Origin: [Clostridium] citroniae WAL-17108
Lineage (GTDB): Bacteria; Bacillota; Clostridia; Lachnospirales; Lachnospiraceae
NCBI RefSeq assembly: GCF_000233455.1
Contig: NZ_JH376425.1
Span: 1 to 64,000, forward strand
Length of the DNA stretch: 64,000 bases
Direction: 5' to 3'
Part shown: positions 50,941 to 59,495 of the stretch, piece after piece
How the letters are laid out: every line of letters starts with the position of its first letter
Numbering within the stretch: the stretch's first letter is position 1
Notes under the pieces: generated by a model
The model's database searches: none
Told to the model about the DNA's origin: nothing
What the model saw: the letters and a program-made list of their open reading frames with translations, nothing else
Made by a program: the position numbers and the translations under genes

Positions 50941-52221
50941 ATGGAGATAGAAATACCATATGGGAAATCTGTTCTATCAGCCGACATACCAGATGGAAGA
51001 ATAGGAGCAGTGCTAACTAACCAGCTTCATGATTATGAGCCTCCCGCTCCGGCGGATGTACTGGTTGAGCAGGCGCTTGCATCGCCAATTGGAAGCCTTC
51101 CTTTATGTGAGTTGGCAAAAGGAAAGGAGAATGTGGTTATTCTGGCAAGTGACCATACCCGCCCTGTGCCCAGCAAGGCAATCATACCCGCCATGCTACG
51201 GGAAGTAAGACGGTTTAACCCACAGGTAAAGATTACAATCCTTATAGCAACCGGGTGTCACAGGGGATCAACCAGGGATGAACTTGTCCGTAAATTCGGC
51301 CGTGAGGTCTATGAACAGGAACATATAGTCATCCATGACTGTCTGAAGGATACCATGGTGGATTATGGAATCCTCTCATCGGGTGCGCCCCTATGTGTAA
51401 ACCGGATTGGCGCCCAGGCTGACCTGCTGATAGCGGAAGGTTTTATTGAACCGCATTTTTTCGCCGGATTCTCCGGGGGACGTAAAAGCGTGCTTCCAGG
51501 AATTTGCGCAGCCAGTACGGTTTATGCCAATCACAGTTCCGGCATGATTGACAGCCCATATGCCCACAGCGGCTGTCTCAAGGGGAACAGGATTCATGAG
51601 GACATGGTGGAAGGTGCGCGGCGTGTTGGATTGTGTTTTATCGTAAATGTGGTCTGTAATGGCAATAAGGAGACTGTGGCTGCCTTTTCAGGGGATTTTG
51701 AGCAGGCCCACCTTGCAGGCGTCAGTTTCCTTAATGAGCTGTGCAGGATGCAGGTGGACGAGGAAGCGGGGATTGTCATCACGGGCAACGGCGGTTTCCC
51801 GCTGGACCAGAATATCTACCAGGCAGTCAAGGGAATATCCACAGCAGATATCATCTGCCGCAGGGGCGGTGTGATCATCATGGCAGCCGCCAGTGTGGAC
51901 GGTCATGGGGGGAATGAATTCTATCACACATTCGCATGCGGGAAAACAGCAGGGGAAATCCTGCAGGATATCCTCAGCGTACCCCAGGATAAAACCCGGC
52001 CGGACCAGTGGCAGTCCCAGATTCTTGCAAGGGCAATGGCAAGGCATCCGGTCATTCTCATAAGTACGCAGCCGCCTGAATTAGTTCAGAGGATGGGACT
52101 CATACCTGCTGACAATCTTTCTCAGGCCGTTGAAATAGCGGATGGGATCTTAGGCACCAAGGAAAAAATCGTGGTAATACCGGATGGGGTCGGATGCATT
52201 CCTGCCCTGAAGGAAACATAG
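50941..52221 (+). CDS. larA: LarA family nickel-dependent racemase/epimerase
   Basis: 426 residues, closer to characterised lactate racemases than the gene at 38748. Motifs: VVILASDHTRPVPSK near 63-77, ILIATGCHRGSTRDE near 100-114 with the first catalytic H, and EGFIEPHFFAGFSGGRKSVLPGI near 166-188 with the second H and K182, which carries the nickel-pincer nucleotide in LarA. The C-terminal half has AAASVDGHGGNEFYH. It likely inverts a 2-hydroxy acid. Malate- or sugar-acid-acting relatives exist, so lactate is not certain. GAGGAGGGGAC precedes the ATG. Cofactor genes larB/C/E are not in the window. Confidence 0.9.
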   Translation: MEIEIPYGKSVLSADIPDGRIGAVLTNQLHDYEPPAPADVLVEQALASPIGSLPLCELAKGKENVVILASDHTRPVPSKAIIPAMLREVRRFNPQVKITILIATGCHRGSTRDELVRKFGREVYEQEHIVIHDCLKDTMVDYGILSSGAPLCVNRIGAQADLLIAEGFIEPHFFAGFSGGRKSVLPGICAASTVYANHSSGMIDSPYAHSGCLKGNRIHEDMVEGARRVGLCFIVNVVCNGNKETVAAFSGDFEQAHLAGVSFLNELCRMQVDEEAGIVITGNGGFPLDQNIYQAVKGISTADIICRRGGVIIMAAASVDGHGGNEFYHTFACGKTAGEILQDILSVPQDKTRPDQWQSQILARAMARHPVILISTQPPELVQRMGLIPADNLSQAVEIADGILGTKEKIVVIPDGVGCIPALKET

Positions 52222-52247
52222 TGTACGGCAGTTAAAGGAGGAAAAAT

Positions 52248-54251
52248 ATGAGGGAAAAGGCAAAATTATCAGTGAGGAGTAAGAAGTGGGCCCTCCGGTG
52301 GCTGAGTATTGGTATCATACTCATTTTAATCAGCTGCGTTGGAGCATCTGTTTTACAGACAAATTTCTATAAGACACAGGTATATACCTTTAAGGTGCCC
52401 ACCAGCGGCGGAAAATACCTGTCCTGTAATATGTACCGGCCAAAGACAGCCAGTGCGGAAAATAAGGTCCCCCTGGTGATCGCCACAGCGGGAACCTATG
52501 CCAGTAAGGAGCAGATGGATATTCCGGGAATAGAACTTTCCAGGCGGGGGATTGCGGTTATTACCTTTGATCCCTACATGCACGGACTCTCCAGCGGCGG
52601 CACGGAACCCTATGACCAGTTTGCCTGGACTGACGCGGGTATGATTGCGCTGGTTGAGTTTGCAGCGGCCAATCTGGATTTTGTAGATACCGGGAGAATC
52701 GGCGTGACCGGCCATTCTCTGGGAGGACGTATTATTTCCAACACGCTGGCCCATTATGGCGTGGCCTACGAGAAGGCGCTGGCCCAGGCCCAGGAGCCGG
52801 ATTCTGAGGGGGGTACGGAGATTACGGAAAAAGAGCAGGCATATGCCCGGTCCCAGAATAAGGTGATGGCGGCATTTGCCTCCGGTGTACAGACAAGCGA
52901 GATTTCCTTTGGCGTAAAGGACGATACCTTTGCAATTCATGGAATCAAAGGCGCGCCCGAAGATAAGGAGATGCCTCAGAGGGCTTACGCCAGCGTTGCT
53001 GTATATAATGGATTTAATGATGAGTTTGGCCGTGGGAATTATCAGGTGGACGGTGTGGCTTATGATTTAAGCGTGCACCCCGACATGATTTCCCTGGTGA
53101 ACAGCGTGCTTGTGCCGGAGGATAAGGTGGATACCATAGAGATTGACCATTTTTATGGAAATGCGGGGGATCACACGCTGCGTGTGGTGTATAATCCGCC
53201 GGAAGTCCACGCTTATGAGCGATTCTCCACCACGGAGGCCAGGGAAATATCGGATTTCTTTACAAAGGCCTTTGAAATGGAAAATCCCATTACGCCGGAG
53301 AATCAGTTATGGCTTTTGAAAGAATGCTTTAATTTCCTGGGCTTTATCGGAATGTTTCTGCTCCTTGTGCCTCTGGCTTCGCTGTTCATGCGCCTTCCGC
53401 TCTTTGCAGAGCTGGCAACGTCCGTACCGGAGAAGCTGCCCGCCCTTAAGTCCGGCCGCAGCAAGCTGATTTTCTGGGGAACCTGGCTGTTTTCAGCAGT
53501 GGCATCCTGGCAGTTTTTCCTTCCCGCCATCGGAATATCAACGGCCCTGTTCCAGGTGCAGTCAAAGCAAGGTACGCTGACCTGGCTTTTCCCGCAGAAG
53601 ATGACAAACTTTGTATGGGTCTGGGCTATCTTTAATGCCATTGTAGGGCTTGCACTGTTCTGGCTCAGCTACCGTTTTAACGGCTCTAAAAACGGCGTTA
53701 CCCCTAAAATGTGGGGGATTAAAACAAGCGGAAAAGAGCTGCTTAAGAGCCTTCTTCTTGCCTTCACCGTATGCGCCTGCTTTTTTAGTGTGGTTTTTCT
53801 CGCCAATTATTTCTTTGTGGCGGATTTCCGCATCTGGGTGCTTGCCATCAAGGTATTTAAGCCCATACATATCATTTATGCCGTAACCTATGCCGTTATG
53901 TTCTTCCCTTACTATTTTATGGTATCTGTATCAACCAACAGCTCACGGCGTGTGGAAGGGCAGAAGGAATGGGTGAATCTGCTGATTTGCGGAATCGGTA
54001 ATATCCTGGGCCTTGCCCTGATGCAGTTTGTAATGTACAGTAACGTGTACGCCACGGGAATCAACCCTTATGGAACGGCCTGCTTAAACTGCATCCAGAC
54101 CTACCAGCTTCTGGTACTTTTATTTATCGTCCCATACCTTTGCAGGTATCTGTTCAAGCTTACAGGAAAGGTGTGGCTGGGAGCCATGATAAGCTGCCTT
54201 ACAGTGGTAACGATTAATGTTGCAAACTCCATGCTGCACATTCCGGCATAG
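52248..54251 (+). CDS. Membrane-anchored alpha/beta hydrolase with multi-pass C-terminal domain
   Basis: 667 residues. One membrane segment at about 18-38 is followed by an outward-facing hydrolase domain (about 45-350). Its nucleophile is in IGVTGHSLGGRII (near 155-167), an acidic residue could be in VAVYNGFNDEF, and the histidine in NAGDHTLRVV near 307-316. The C-terminal half (about 360-667) has about eight membrane segments, starting LNFLGFIGMFLLLVPLASLF. No family name is known to me. TTAAAGGAGGAAAAAT precedes the ATG, 26 bases after the LarA gene, so it is in the same unit. It may release or acylate a surface compound. This is a guess. Confidence 0.75.
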   Translation: MREKAKLSVRSKKWALRWLSIGIILILISCVGASVLQTNFYKTQVYTFKVPTSGGKYLSCNMYRPKTASAENKVPLVIATAGTYASKEQMDIPGIELSRRGIAVITFDPYMHGLSSGGTEPYDQFAWTDAGMIALVEFAAANLDFVDTGRIGVTGHSLGGRIISNTLAHYGVAYEKALAQAQEPDSEGGTEITEKEQAYARSQNKVMAAFASGVQTSEISFGVKDDTFAIHGIKGAPEDKEMPQRAYASVAVYNGFNDEFGRGNYQVDGVAYDLSVHPDMISLVNSVLVPEDKVDTIEIDHFYGNAGDHTLRVVYNPPEVHAYERFSTTEAREISDFFTKAFEMENPITPENQLWLLKECFNFLGFIGMFLLLVPLASLFMRLPLFAELATSVPEKLPALKSGRSKLIFWGTWLFSAVASWQFFLPAIGISTALFQVQSKQGTLTWLFPQKMTNFVWVWAIFNAIVGLALFWLSYRFNGSKNGVTPKMWGIKTSGKELLKSLLLAFTVCACFFSVVFLANYFFVADFRIWVLAIKVFKPIHIIYAVTYAVMFFPYYFMVSVSTNSSRRVEGQKEWVNLLICGIGNILGLALMQFVMYSNVYATGINPYGTACLNCIQTYQLLVLLFIVPYLCRYLFKLTGKVWLGAMISCLTVVTINVANSMLHIPA

Positions 54252-54297
54252 AATGGAAATCATGCCAGGTCCCGGTAAGTCCCAATTATTATGAGTC

Positions 54298-54326
54298 TTT
54301 ACAATTCATATAGAATCTGTTAGAAT
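54298..54326 (+). promoter_or_regulatory. Promoter of the pth-mfd unit
   Basis: TTTACA (54298-54303) and TAGAAT (54321-54326) are exactly 17 bases apart, each one mismatch from consensus. Transcription would start near 54333, just before the hairpin at 54341. Confidence 0.65.
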
Positions 54327-54340
54327 GAGAAAACAGCTAA

Positions 54341-54381
54341 AAAGCGTTAGATACCCCCCATCGGTGCGTATCTAACGCTTT
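54341..54381 (+). promoter_or_regulatory. Perfect 14-bp hairpin at the 5' end of the pth leader
   Basis: AAAGCGTTAGATAC (54341-54354) pairs with GTATCTAACGCTTT (54368-54381). There is no T-run after it on the plus strand (TTTAAGG), so termination there is unlikely. On the minus strand a TTTTT follows. It may stabilise the 120-base leader RNA or be an old terminator facing the other way. Confidence 0.55.
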
Positions 54382-54454
54382 AAGGCGTGTCGTCAGGACA
54401 TGCCGCGGCACCGGTTTGATATCAGATGGATGAAACAGGACAGAGGGACGTAAA

Positions 54455-55105
54455 ATGAGCGGAATATGGGACAGAATAAAGGGTATACTGGGATGGGGAA
54501 AAAGGGAACCGGATAAGAGGGAGGACGACAGGGTCATGTATATCATAGCGGGTTTGGGCAATCCCACAAGGGAATACGAGAAGACAAGGCATAATGTGGG
54601 ATTTGAGGTCATTGATGTGCTGGCCGATATGCTGGGCACCACGGTTGAGGAGAAAAAGTTTAAGGGACTTTACGGCAGGGGGATCATAGGCGGTGAGAAG
54701 GTCCTGCTTTTAAAACCTCAGACCTTTATGAACCTGAGCGGCGAGAGCGTAAAGGCGGCTGCGGATTTCTATAAAGTGGACCATGAACATATTATTATCA
54801 TATATGATGATATCAGCCTGGATGTGGGGCAGCTGCGGATCCGCAAAAAGGGCAGCGCGGGCGGCCATAATGGGATCAAGAACATCATCGCCCACCTGGG
54901 GACCCAGGAGTTTTCGCGGATCCGGGTGGGAGTAGGCGATAAACCTAAGAAGATGGACCTGGCGGATTATGTGCTGAGCCGTTTTTCCAAAGAGGACCGT
55001 GTGCTTATGGAGGATGCCTTTAAGGACGCGTCAAAGGCGGTAAACGTGATGATCACGGAGAGTGTGGACGCAGCCATGAATCAGTTTAACGGCCATAAGG
55101 CCTGA
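54455..55105 (+). CDS. pth: Peptidyl-tRNA hydrolase
   Basis: 216 residues from the ATG at 54455. The enzyme core starts at residue 28 with MYIIAGLGNPTREYEKTRHNVGF (catalytic H in T-R-H-N-V-G). KVLLLKPQTFMNLSGESVK and the DDISLDVGQLRIRKKGSAGGHNGIKNII-like block with catalytic D and G-G-H-N-G follow. It frees tRNA from stalled peptidyl-tRNA in the cytoplasm. The 27-residue N-terminal extension MSGIWDRIKGILGWGKREPD is unusual for Pth. AGAGGGACGTAAA lies before 54455, and the internal ATG at 54536 has only GGGAGGACGACAGGGTC. Either start is possible. It is followed by mfd after 18 bases, a common Firmicutes order. Confidence 0.93.
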   Translation: MSGIWDRIKGILGWGKREPDKREDDRVMYIIAGLGNPTREYEKTRHNVGFEVIDVLADMLGTTVEEKKFKGLYGRGIIGGEKVLLLKPQTFMNLSGESVKAAADFYKVDHEHIIIIYDDISLDVGQLRIRKKGSAGGHNGIKNIIAHLGTQEFSRIRVGVGDKPKKMDLADYVLSRFSKEDRVLMEDAFKDASKAVNVMITESVDAAMNQFNGHKA

Positions 55106-55123
55106 TGTGAGGTAAAGGGTAAG

Positions 55124-56539
55124 ATGGAAAATCCATTGTTGGAATTACAGGAATATGACAATCTGGTCCAGGCTCTGAAGAAGGAAAAGGGCCCTCTTCA
55201 GGTGACAGGGACCCTGGATTCCCAGAAGGTTCATCTGATGTATGAGCTGGGGGAGGAGACAGGGGTTCCCTGGAAACTGGTGGTGACCTATGACGATACC
55301 AGGGCCAAGGAAATATATGACGACTTCCGGAATTTTACAAAGCAGGTGTGGCTGTATCCGGCCAAGGACCTGCTGTTCTACAGCGCGGATATTCACGGGA
55401 ACCTGATGACACGCCAGAGGATCGCGGTACTTAAACACCTTATGGAGGAAAAAGGGGGTATTATCGTCACCACCATGGACGGCCTTATGGACCATCTGCT
55501 TCCGCTGCAGTTTCTAAAGGAGCAGGCCATTACGGTGGAAAGCGGACAGGTGATCGACCTGGACCTGTGGAGACAGCGGCTGACAGCCATGGGATATGAA
55601 AGGATGGCCCAGGTGGATGGCATGGGGCAGTTCTCCATCCGCGGAGGGATCATTGACATTTTCCCGCTGACAGAGGATGTGCCCTTTCGTATTGAACTAT
55701 GGGATGACGAGGTGGATTCCATCCGGACCTTTGACCTTGAGAGCCAGCGCTCCGTGGAGCAGCTGGATGAAGTGACCATTTATCCGGCAGCGGAGGTGGT
55801 GCTGGATAAAACACAGCTGGATGCCGGGATCGCACGCCTTAGAAAGGAAGAAAAGACCTATGAGAAGGCGCTGAGGGACCAGCACAAGCCGGAGGAAGCC
55901 CATCGGATCCACTCCATCATAGAGGAACTGTCGGACGGACTGGAGGAAGGCTGGAAAATAGGCGGGCTGGACGCATATATACGGTATTTCTGTCCTGATA
56001 CAGTCTCCTTCCTGGAGTATTTTCCCAGGGGAGAAAGCGTGGTTTACCTGGATGAACCGGCCAGGCTGCGGGAAAAGGGAGAGACCGTGGAACTGGAATT
56101 CAGGGAGAGCATGGTGCACCGCCTGGAGAAAGGATATCTCCTTCCGGGGCAGACAGAGCTGCTTTACCCCGTGGCAGAGGTGCTGGCCAGGCTGCAGAAG
56201 CCGCATACGGTCATGCTTACAGGGCTGGACCAGAAGCTGCCCGGCATGAAGATAAACCATAAGTTCAGCATTGATGTGAAGAATGTTAATTCCTATCAGA
56301 ACAGCTTTGAGATCCTGATCAAGGATCTGACCAGGTGGAAAAAGGAGGGCTACCGTGTAATCCTGCTCTCCGCTTCCAGAACAAGGGCCAGCAGGCTGGC
56401 CAGCGACCTGAGGGAGTATGATCTGCGGGCTTACTGCCCGGATGGAGGGGAGGATGCCGGTGACAGGGAACCGGCCGCCCATTCCAGTAAAACCGGGGGA
56501 GATCATGGTCACCTACGGCAGCCTTCACCGTGGCTTTGA
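55124..56539 (+). CDS. mfd: Transcription-repair coupling factor Mfd, N-terminal part (frameshifted gene)
   Basis: The first 442 or so codons encode the UvrB-like module of Mfd (WLYPAKDLLFYSADIHGNLMTRQRIAVL near 84-111, MGQFSIRGGIIDIFPLT near 167-183). The frame then runs into the run GGGG at 56447-56450 and continues as unrelated GGEDAGDREPAAHSS to a stop at 56539. The following part of Mfd lies in the +1 frame. Removing one G gives YCPDGGRMPVTGN and a single protein of about 1183 residues, the normal Mfd length. Mfd removes RNA polymerase stalled at DNA damage and recruits UvrA. As written, the product would lack the RNA polymerase-binding domain and helicase. Confidence 0.85.
   Translation: MENPLLELQEYDNLVQALKKEKGPLQVTGTLDSQKVHLMYELGEETGVPWKLVVTYDDTRAKEIYDDFRNFTKQVWLYPAKDLLFYSADIHGNLMTRQRIAVLKHLMEEKGGIIVTTMDGLMDHLLPLQFLKEQAITVESGQVIDLDLWRQRLTAMGYERMAQVDGMGQFSIRGGIIDIFPLTEDVPFRIELWDDEVDSIRTFDLESQRSVEQLDEVTIYPAAEVVLDKTQLDAGIARLRKEEKTYEKALRDQHKPEEAHRIHSIIEELSDGLEEGWKIGGLDAYIRYFCPDTVSFLEYFPRGESVVYLDEPARLREKGETVELEFRESMVHRLEKGYLLPGQTELLYPVAEVLARLQKPHTVMLTGLDQKLPGMKINHKFSIDVKNVNSYQNSFEILIKDLTRWKKEGYRVILLSASRTRASRLASDLREYDLRAYCPDGGEDAGDREPAAHSSKTGGDHGHLRQPSPWL
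56447..56450 (+). other. mfd: Probable one-base insertion (frameshift) in mfd
   Basis: The G-run at this place is where the two reading frames of mfd can be joined with nothing lost. One G too many would explain the shift. It may be a real mutation, a sequencing or assembly error, or, less likely, a site of transcriptional slippage. No flanking stimulatory structure was recognised. Confidence 0.7.
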
Positions 56540-58676
56540 ATACCCGCTTCTCAAGTTTGTCTTTATCACGGAAGGCGATATGTTCGGCGCTGAAAAAAAG
56601 AAAAAGCGCAGGAAGAAAACCAACTACCAGGGAAAGGCGATCCAAAGCTTTTCGGAGCTGTCCGTGGGCGATTACGTGGTCCATGAGGAGCACGGGCTGG
56701 GTATTTATAAAGGCATTGAAAAGGTGGAGCGGGATAAGGTCATTAAGGACTATATCAAGATCGAGTATGGGGATGGAGGAAATCTCTACCTGCCCGCCAC
56801 CCGGCTGGAGAGTATCCAGAAATATGCAGGAGCGGACGCCAAGAAACCAAAGCTTAACAAGCTGGGCGGTTCGGAGTGGAACAAGACCAAGACCAGGGTC
56901 AAGGGGGCGGTCCAGGAGATTGCCAGGGATCTTGTAAAGCTCTATGCAGCCCGCCAGGAAAAGAACGGGTTCCAGTACGGACGCGATACGGTGTGGCAGA
57001 ATGAGTTTGAGGAGTTGTTTCCCTATGATGAGACAGATGACCAGATGGATGCCATTGATGCGGTGAAGGCAGATATGGAGAGCCGCAGGATCATGGACCG
57101 GCTGATCTGCGGAGATGTGGGCTACGGCAAGACGGAGGTGGCCCTGCGGGCAGCCTTTAAGGCGGTCCAGGACAGCAAGCAGGTGGTCTATCTGGTGCCC
57201 ACCACCATTCTGGCCCAGCAGCACTATAACACGTTTGTACAGAGGATGAAGGATTTCCCGGTCCGTGTTGACATGCTCTCCCGGTTCTGCACCCCGGCCA
57301 GGCAGAAGAAGACCCTGGAGGACCTGCGAAAGGGGATGGTGGATATTGTGATCGGCACCCACCGTGTACTGTCAAAGGACCTGCAGTTTAAGGATCTGGG
57401 GCTTTTGATCATAGATGAGGAGCAGCGGTTCGGCGTTGCCCATAAGGAGAAGATCAAGCAGCTGAAGGAAAATGTGGATGTCCTCACCCTGACGGCAACA
57501 CCCATTCCAAGAACCCTGCACATGAGCCTGGCTGGCATCCGGGATATGAGTGTTCTGGAGGAACCTCCGGTGGACCGGACCCCGATCCAGACCTATGTGA
57601 TGGAATATAACGAGGAAATGGTCAGGGAAGCCATTAACAGGGAACTGGCAAGAAACGGACAGGTGTATTATGTATACAACCGGGTGACGGACATTGATGA
57701 TGTGGCCGGCCGGATCCAGGCACTGGTGCCTGAGGCCGTGGTCACGTTTGCCCATGGACAGATGCGGGAGCATGAGCTGGAGCGGATCATGGCTGATTTC
57801 ATTAATGGGGAGATCGATGTGCTGGTATCCACCACCATCATTGAAACGGGACTTGATATCCCCAATGCCAATACCATGATCATCCATGATGCGGACCGCA
57901 TGGGCCTTTCCCAGCTGTACCAGTTAAGGGGACGTGTGGGCCGGTCCAACCGGACCTCCTATGCCTTTCTCATGTACAGACGGGATAAGCTTTTGCGGGA
58001 GGAGGCTGAGAAGCGGTTGCAGGCCATCAGGGAGTTTACGGAGCTGGGATCAGGCATCAAGATCGCCATGCGGGATCTGGAGATCCGCGGGGCGGGAAAT
58101 GTCCTGGGAGCGGAGCAGCACGGCCATATGGAGGCAGTGGGATATGACCTGTACTGTAAAATGCTCAATGAGGCTGTTCTGGCCCTCAAGAGAGAAATGC
58201 CTGAGGAGGATTCCTACGAAACCGTGGTGGAATGCGATATCGATGCGTACATTCCAGCCGCTTATATTAAAAATGAATATCAGAAGCTGGATATTTATAA
58301 GAGGATTTCTGCCATCGAGACAGAGGAAGAATACATGGATATGCAGGATGAGCTGATGGACCGCTTTGGGGATATCCCCCGCAGTGTTGCCAATCTCCTG
58401 ATGATTGCGGCTCTCAGGGCATTGGCCCATAAGGCTTATGTAACTGAGGTGATGGTCAACCGCCAGGAGGTAAGGCTTTTGATGTACCAGAAAGCCAGGA
58501 TCCAGGTTGACAAGATCCCTGAACTGGTACAATCCTTTAAGGGCGATTTAAAGCTGGTTCCGGGTGAAGTACCCTCCTTCCACTATGTGGACAGAAGGAA
58601 CAAGAACCAGGACAGCCTGGCCATGGTGGAAAAAGCAAAGGAGATATTAAAGGGGCTGTGCGGACTGAGGTTATAG
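56505..58676 (+). CDS. mfd: Mfd, RNA polymerase-interacting and helicase part (frameshifted gene)
   Basis: The remaining two thirds of Mfd. The homologous frame starts right after 56450. The ATG at 56505 has GGGGGAGATC before it and could allow separate translation of about 723 residues. Order: end of the UvrB-like module, RNA polymerase-interacting domain (SVGDYVVHEEHGLGIYKG), helicase motifs with Walker A CGDVGYGKTEVALRAAFKA, DEEQ box LIIDEEQRFGV, TATPIPRTLHMSL and ETGLDIPNANTMIIHDADRMG, then the C-terminal TRCF domain with MQDELMDRFGDIP. Such a fragment would be an ATP-driven DNA translocase without the UvrA-binding region. The last six bases overlap the convergent gene at 58671. Confidence 0.87.
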   Translation: MVTYGSLHRGFEYPLLKFVFITEGDMFGAEKKKKRRKKTNYQGKAIQSFSELSVGDYVVHEEHGLGIYKGIEKVERDKVIKDYIKIEYGDGGNLYLPATRLESIQKYAGADAKKPKLNKLGGSEWNKTKTRVKGAVQEIARDLVKLYAARQEKNGFQYGRDTVWQNEFEELFPYDETDDQMDAIDAVKADMESRRIMDRLICGDVGYGKTEVALRAAFKAVQDSKQVVYLVPTTILAQQHYNTFVQRMKDFPVRVDMLSRFCTPARQKKTLEDLRKGMVDIVIGTHRVLSKDLQFKDLGLLIIDEEQRFGVAHKEKIKQLKENVDVLTLTATPIPRTLHMSLAGIRDMSVLEEPPVDRTPIQTYVMEYNEEMVREAINRELARNGQVYYVYNRVTDIDDVAGRIQALVPEAVVTFAHGQMREHELERIMADFINGEIDVLVSTTIIETGLDIPNANTMIIHDADRMGLSQLYQLRGRVGRSNRTSYAFLMYRRDKLLREEAEKRLQAIREFTELGSGIKIAMRDLEIRGAGNVLGAEQHGHMEAVGYDLYCKMLNEAVLALKREMPEEDSYETVVECDIDAYIPAAYIKNEYQKLDIYKRISAIETEEEYMDMQDELMDRFGDIPRSVANLLMIAALRALAHKAYVTEVMVNRQEVRLLMYQKARIQVDKIPELVQSFKGDLKLVPGEVPSFHYVDRRNKNQDSLAMVEKAKEILKGLCGLRL

Positions 58677-59006
58677 GGAGAGGGAGTCATGTTCTGTCTT
58701 TTCTTCTTCCTTGATCTCCCAGTGGATCAGGAAGGTCAGCGCGGCACGCAGGGCAATGATGCCGGCCACGATCCCGATCTCCTTCCACTCGCGCACCACC
58801 ACGGTACGCAGGATCTCACTTCCCATCTTAAACTCCAGACCCATGGCCAGGCCTTTGGCCAGGTATATCTTGGTGTCGGGGGAGTGGCGCAGGAATTTAG
58901 AAAAGCCTGTAAGTCCGGAATAGATGATAATGCCCACGCCGATAAATTCAAATATGAGGATTGCTATGTTTGCTATCAGGGACAGCAGCGCTTCCATATG
59001 CTCCAT
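58671..59006 (-). CDS. DUF1622 family small membrane protein
   Basis: 111 residues with three hydrophobic segments: about 5-32 (ALLSLIANIAILIFEFIGVGIIIYSGL), a middle one near 47-57, and 73-94 (IGIVAGIIALRAALTFLIHWEI). The C-terminus is highly charged (KEEEKTEHDS). Length and layout match DUF1622, a family of small bacterial membrane proteins without assigned function. It is the second gene of a two-gene minus-strand unit with the TM1266-like gene 12 bases upstream, and its end overlaps the end of mfd by six bases. Confidence 0.8.
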   Translation of the reverse strand: MEHMEALLSLIANIAILIFEFIGVGIIIYSGLTGFSKFLRHSPDTKIYLAKGLAMGLEFKMGSEILRTVVVREWKEIGIVAGIIALRAALTFLIHWEIKEEEKTEHDSLSL

Positions 59007-59018
59007 TGTTCTGCCTTT

Positions 59019-59291
59019 CTATAGGTCGGTCCGGGGCTGGTGGTCTGCCACCGGTACCTGGATGGATTTTACCTTTACCCCGTCCACTTTGCCCAGATCT
59101 CCGGCAAATGAACTGATCTGGTTCTGGGTCCCATGCATTACGATGCTGATAACAGACACGCCGTATTCCCGGCAGGGAACGCCCAGGCGGGCAATGATCA
59201 TGCTGGACTGGAGATGGAGTTTCTCGTTAACCATTGCCACAGATTCCGGATTGCTGATGATACAGCTTATGACAGCCAGACGGTCTTCCAT
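59019..59291 (-). CDS. TM1266 family iron-only hydrogenase system putative regulator
   Basis: 90 residues with an ACT-like fold: beta-alpha-beta pattern RLAVISCIISNPESVAMVNEKLHLQSSMIIARLGVP, then GVSVISIVMHGTQNQISSFAGDLGKVDGVKVKSI. This matches the TM1266 family, usually encoded beside [FeFe]-hydrogenase maturation genes and thought to sense a small ligand. No hydrogenase or hydEFG gene is in the window. The neighbours are DUF1622 and, divergently, the nitrogenase-like operon. ACAAAAGGGAGGACATACTCT precedes the ATG. Its place beside a metallo-reductase operon may be chance or may point to redox control. Confidence 0.8.
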   Translation of the reverse strand: MEDRLAVISCIISNPESVAMVNEKLHLQSSMIIARLGVPCREYGVSVISIVMHGTQNQISSFAGDLGKVDGVKVKSIQVPVADHQPRTDL

Positions 59292-59331
59292 AGAGTATGT
59301 CCTCCCTTTTGTGTTTTTAATCTGGGGTTAC

Positions 59332-59362
59332 GTACACAGGGGGCCTTTGTGCCCTTGTACAC
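59332..59362. promoter_or_regulatory. Inverted repeat between the divergent TM1266 and nitrogenase-like genes
   Basis: GTAC-A-CAGGG at 59332-59341 faces CCC-TT-GTAC at 59352-59359 around GGCCTTTGTG. It lies about 45 bases upstream of the minus-strand start. The nearby ATGATATCAT (59370-59379) is a perfect palindrome. Either could be an operator. The rest of the spacer up to 59428 is AT-rich. Confidence 0.4.
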
Positions 59363-59428
59363 TGATGGTATGATATCATGGGAATTGCGGTAAAGTAAAG
59401 ACGTGAATTGTTAATTTTTAATTTAAGC

Positions 59429-59457
59429 TTGCTTTTTTCCATTGTCAGGAATATGAT
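59429..59457 (+). promoter_or_regulatory. Promoter of the nitrogenase-like operon
   Basis: TTGCTT (59429-59434) and TATGAT (59452-59457) are separated by 17 bases. The predicted start near 59464 gives a 200-base leader with the terminator structure listed next. Confidence 0.6.
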
Positions 59458-59495
59458 GGTAAATAATCGAATAAGACCTTTCTCTGATGCGAAGT

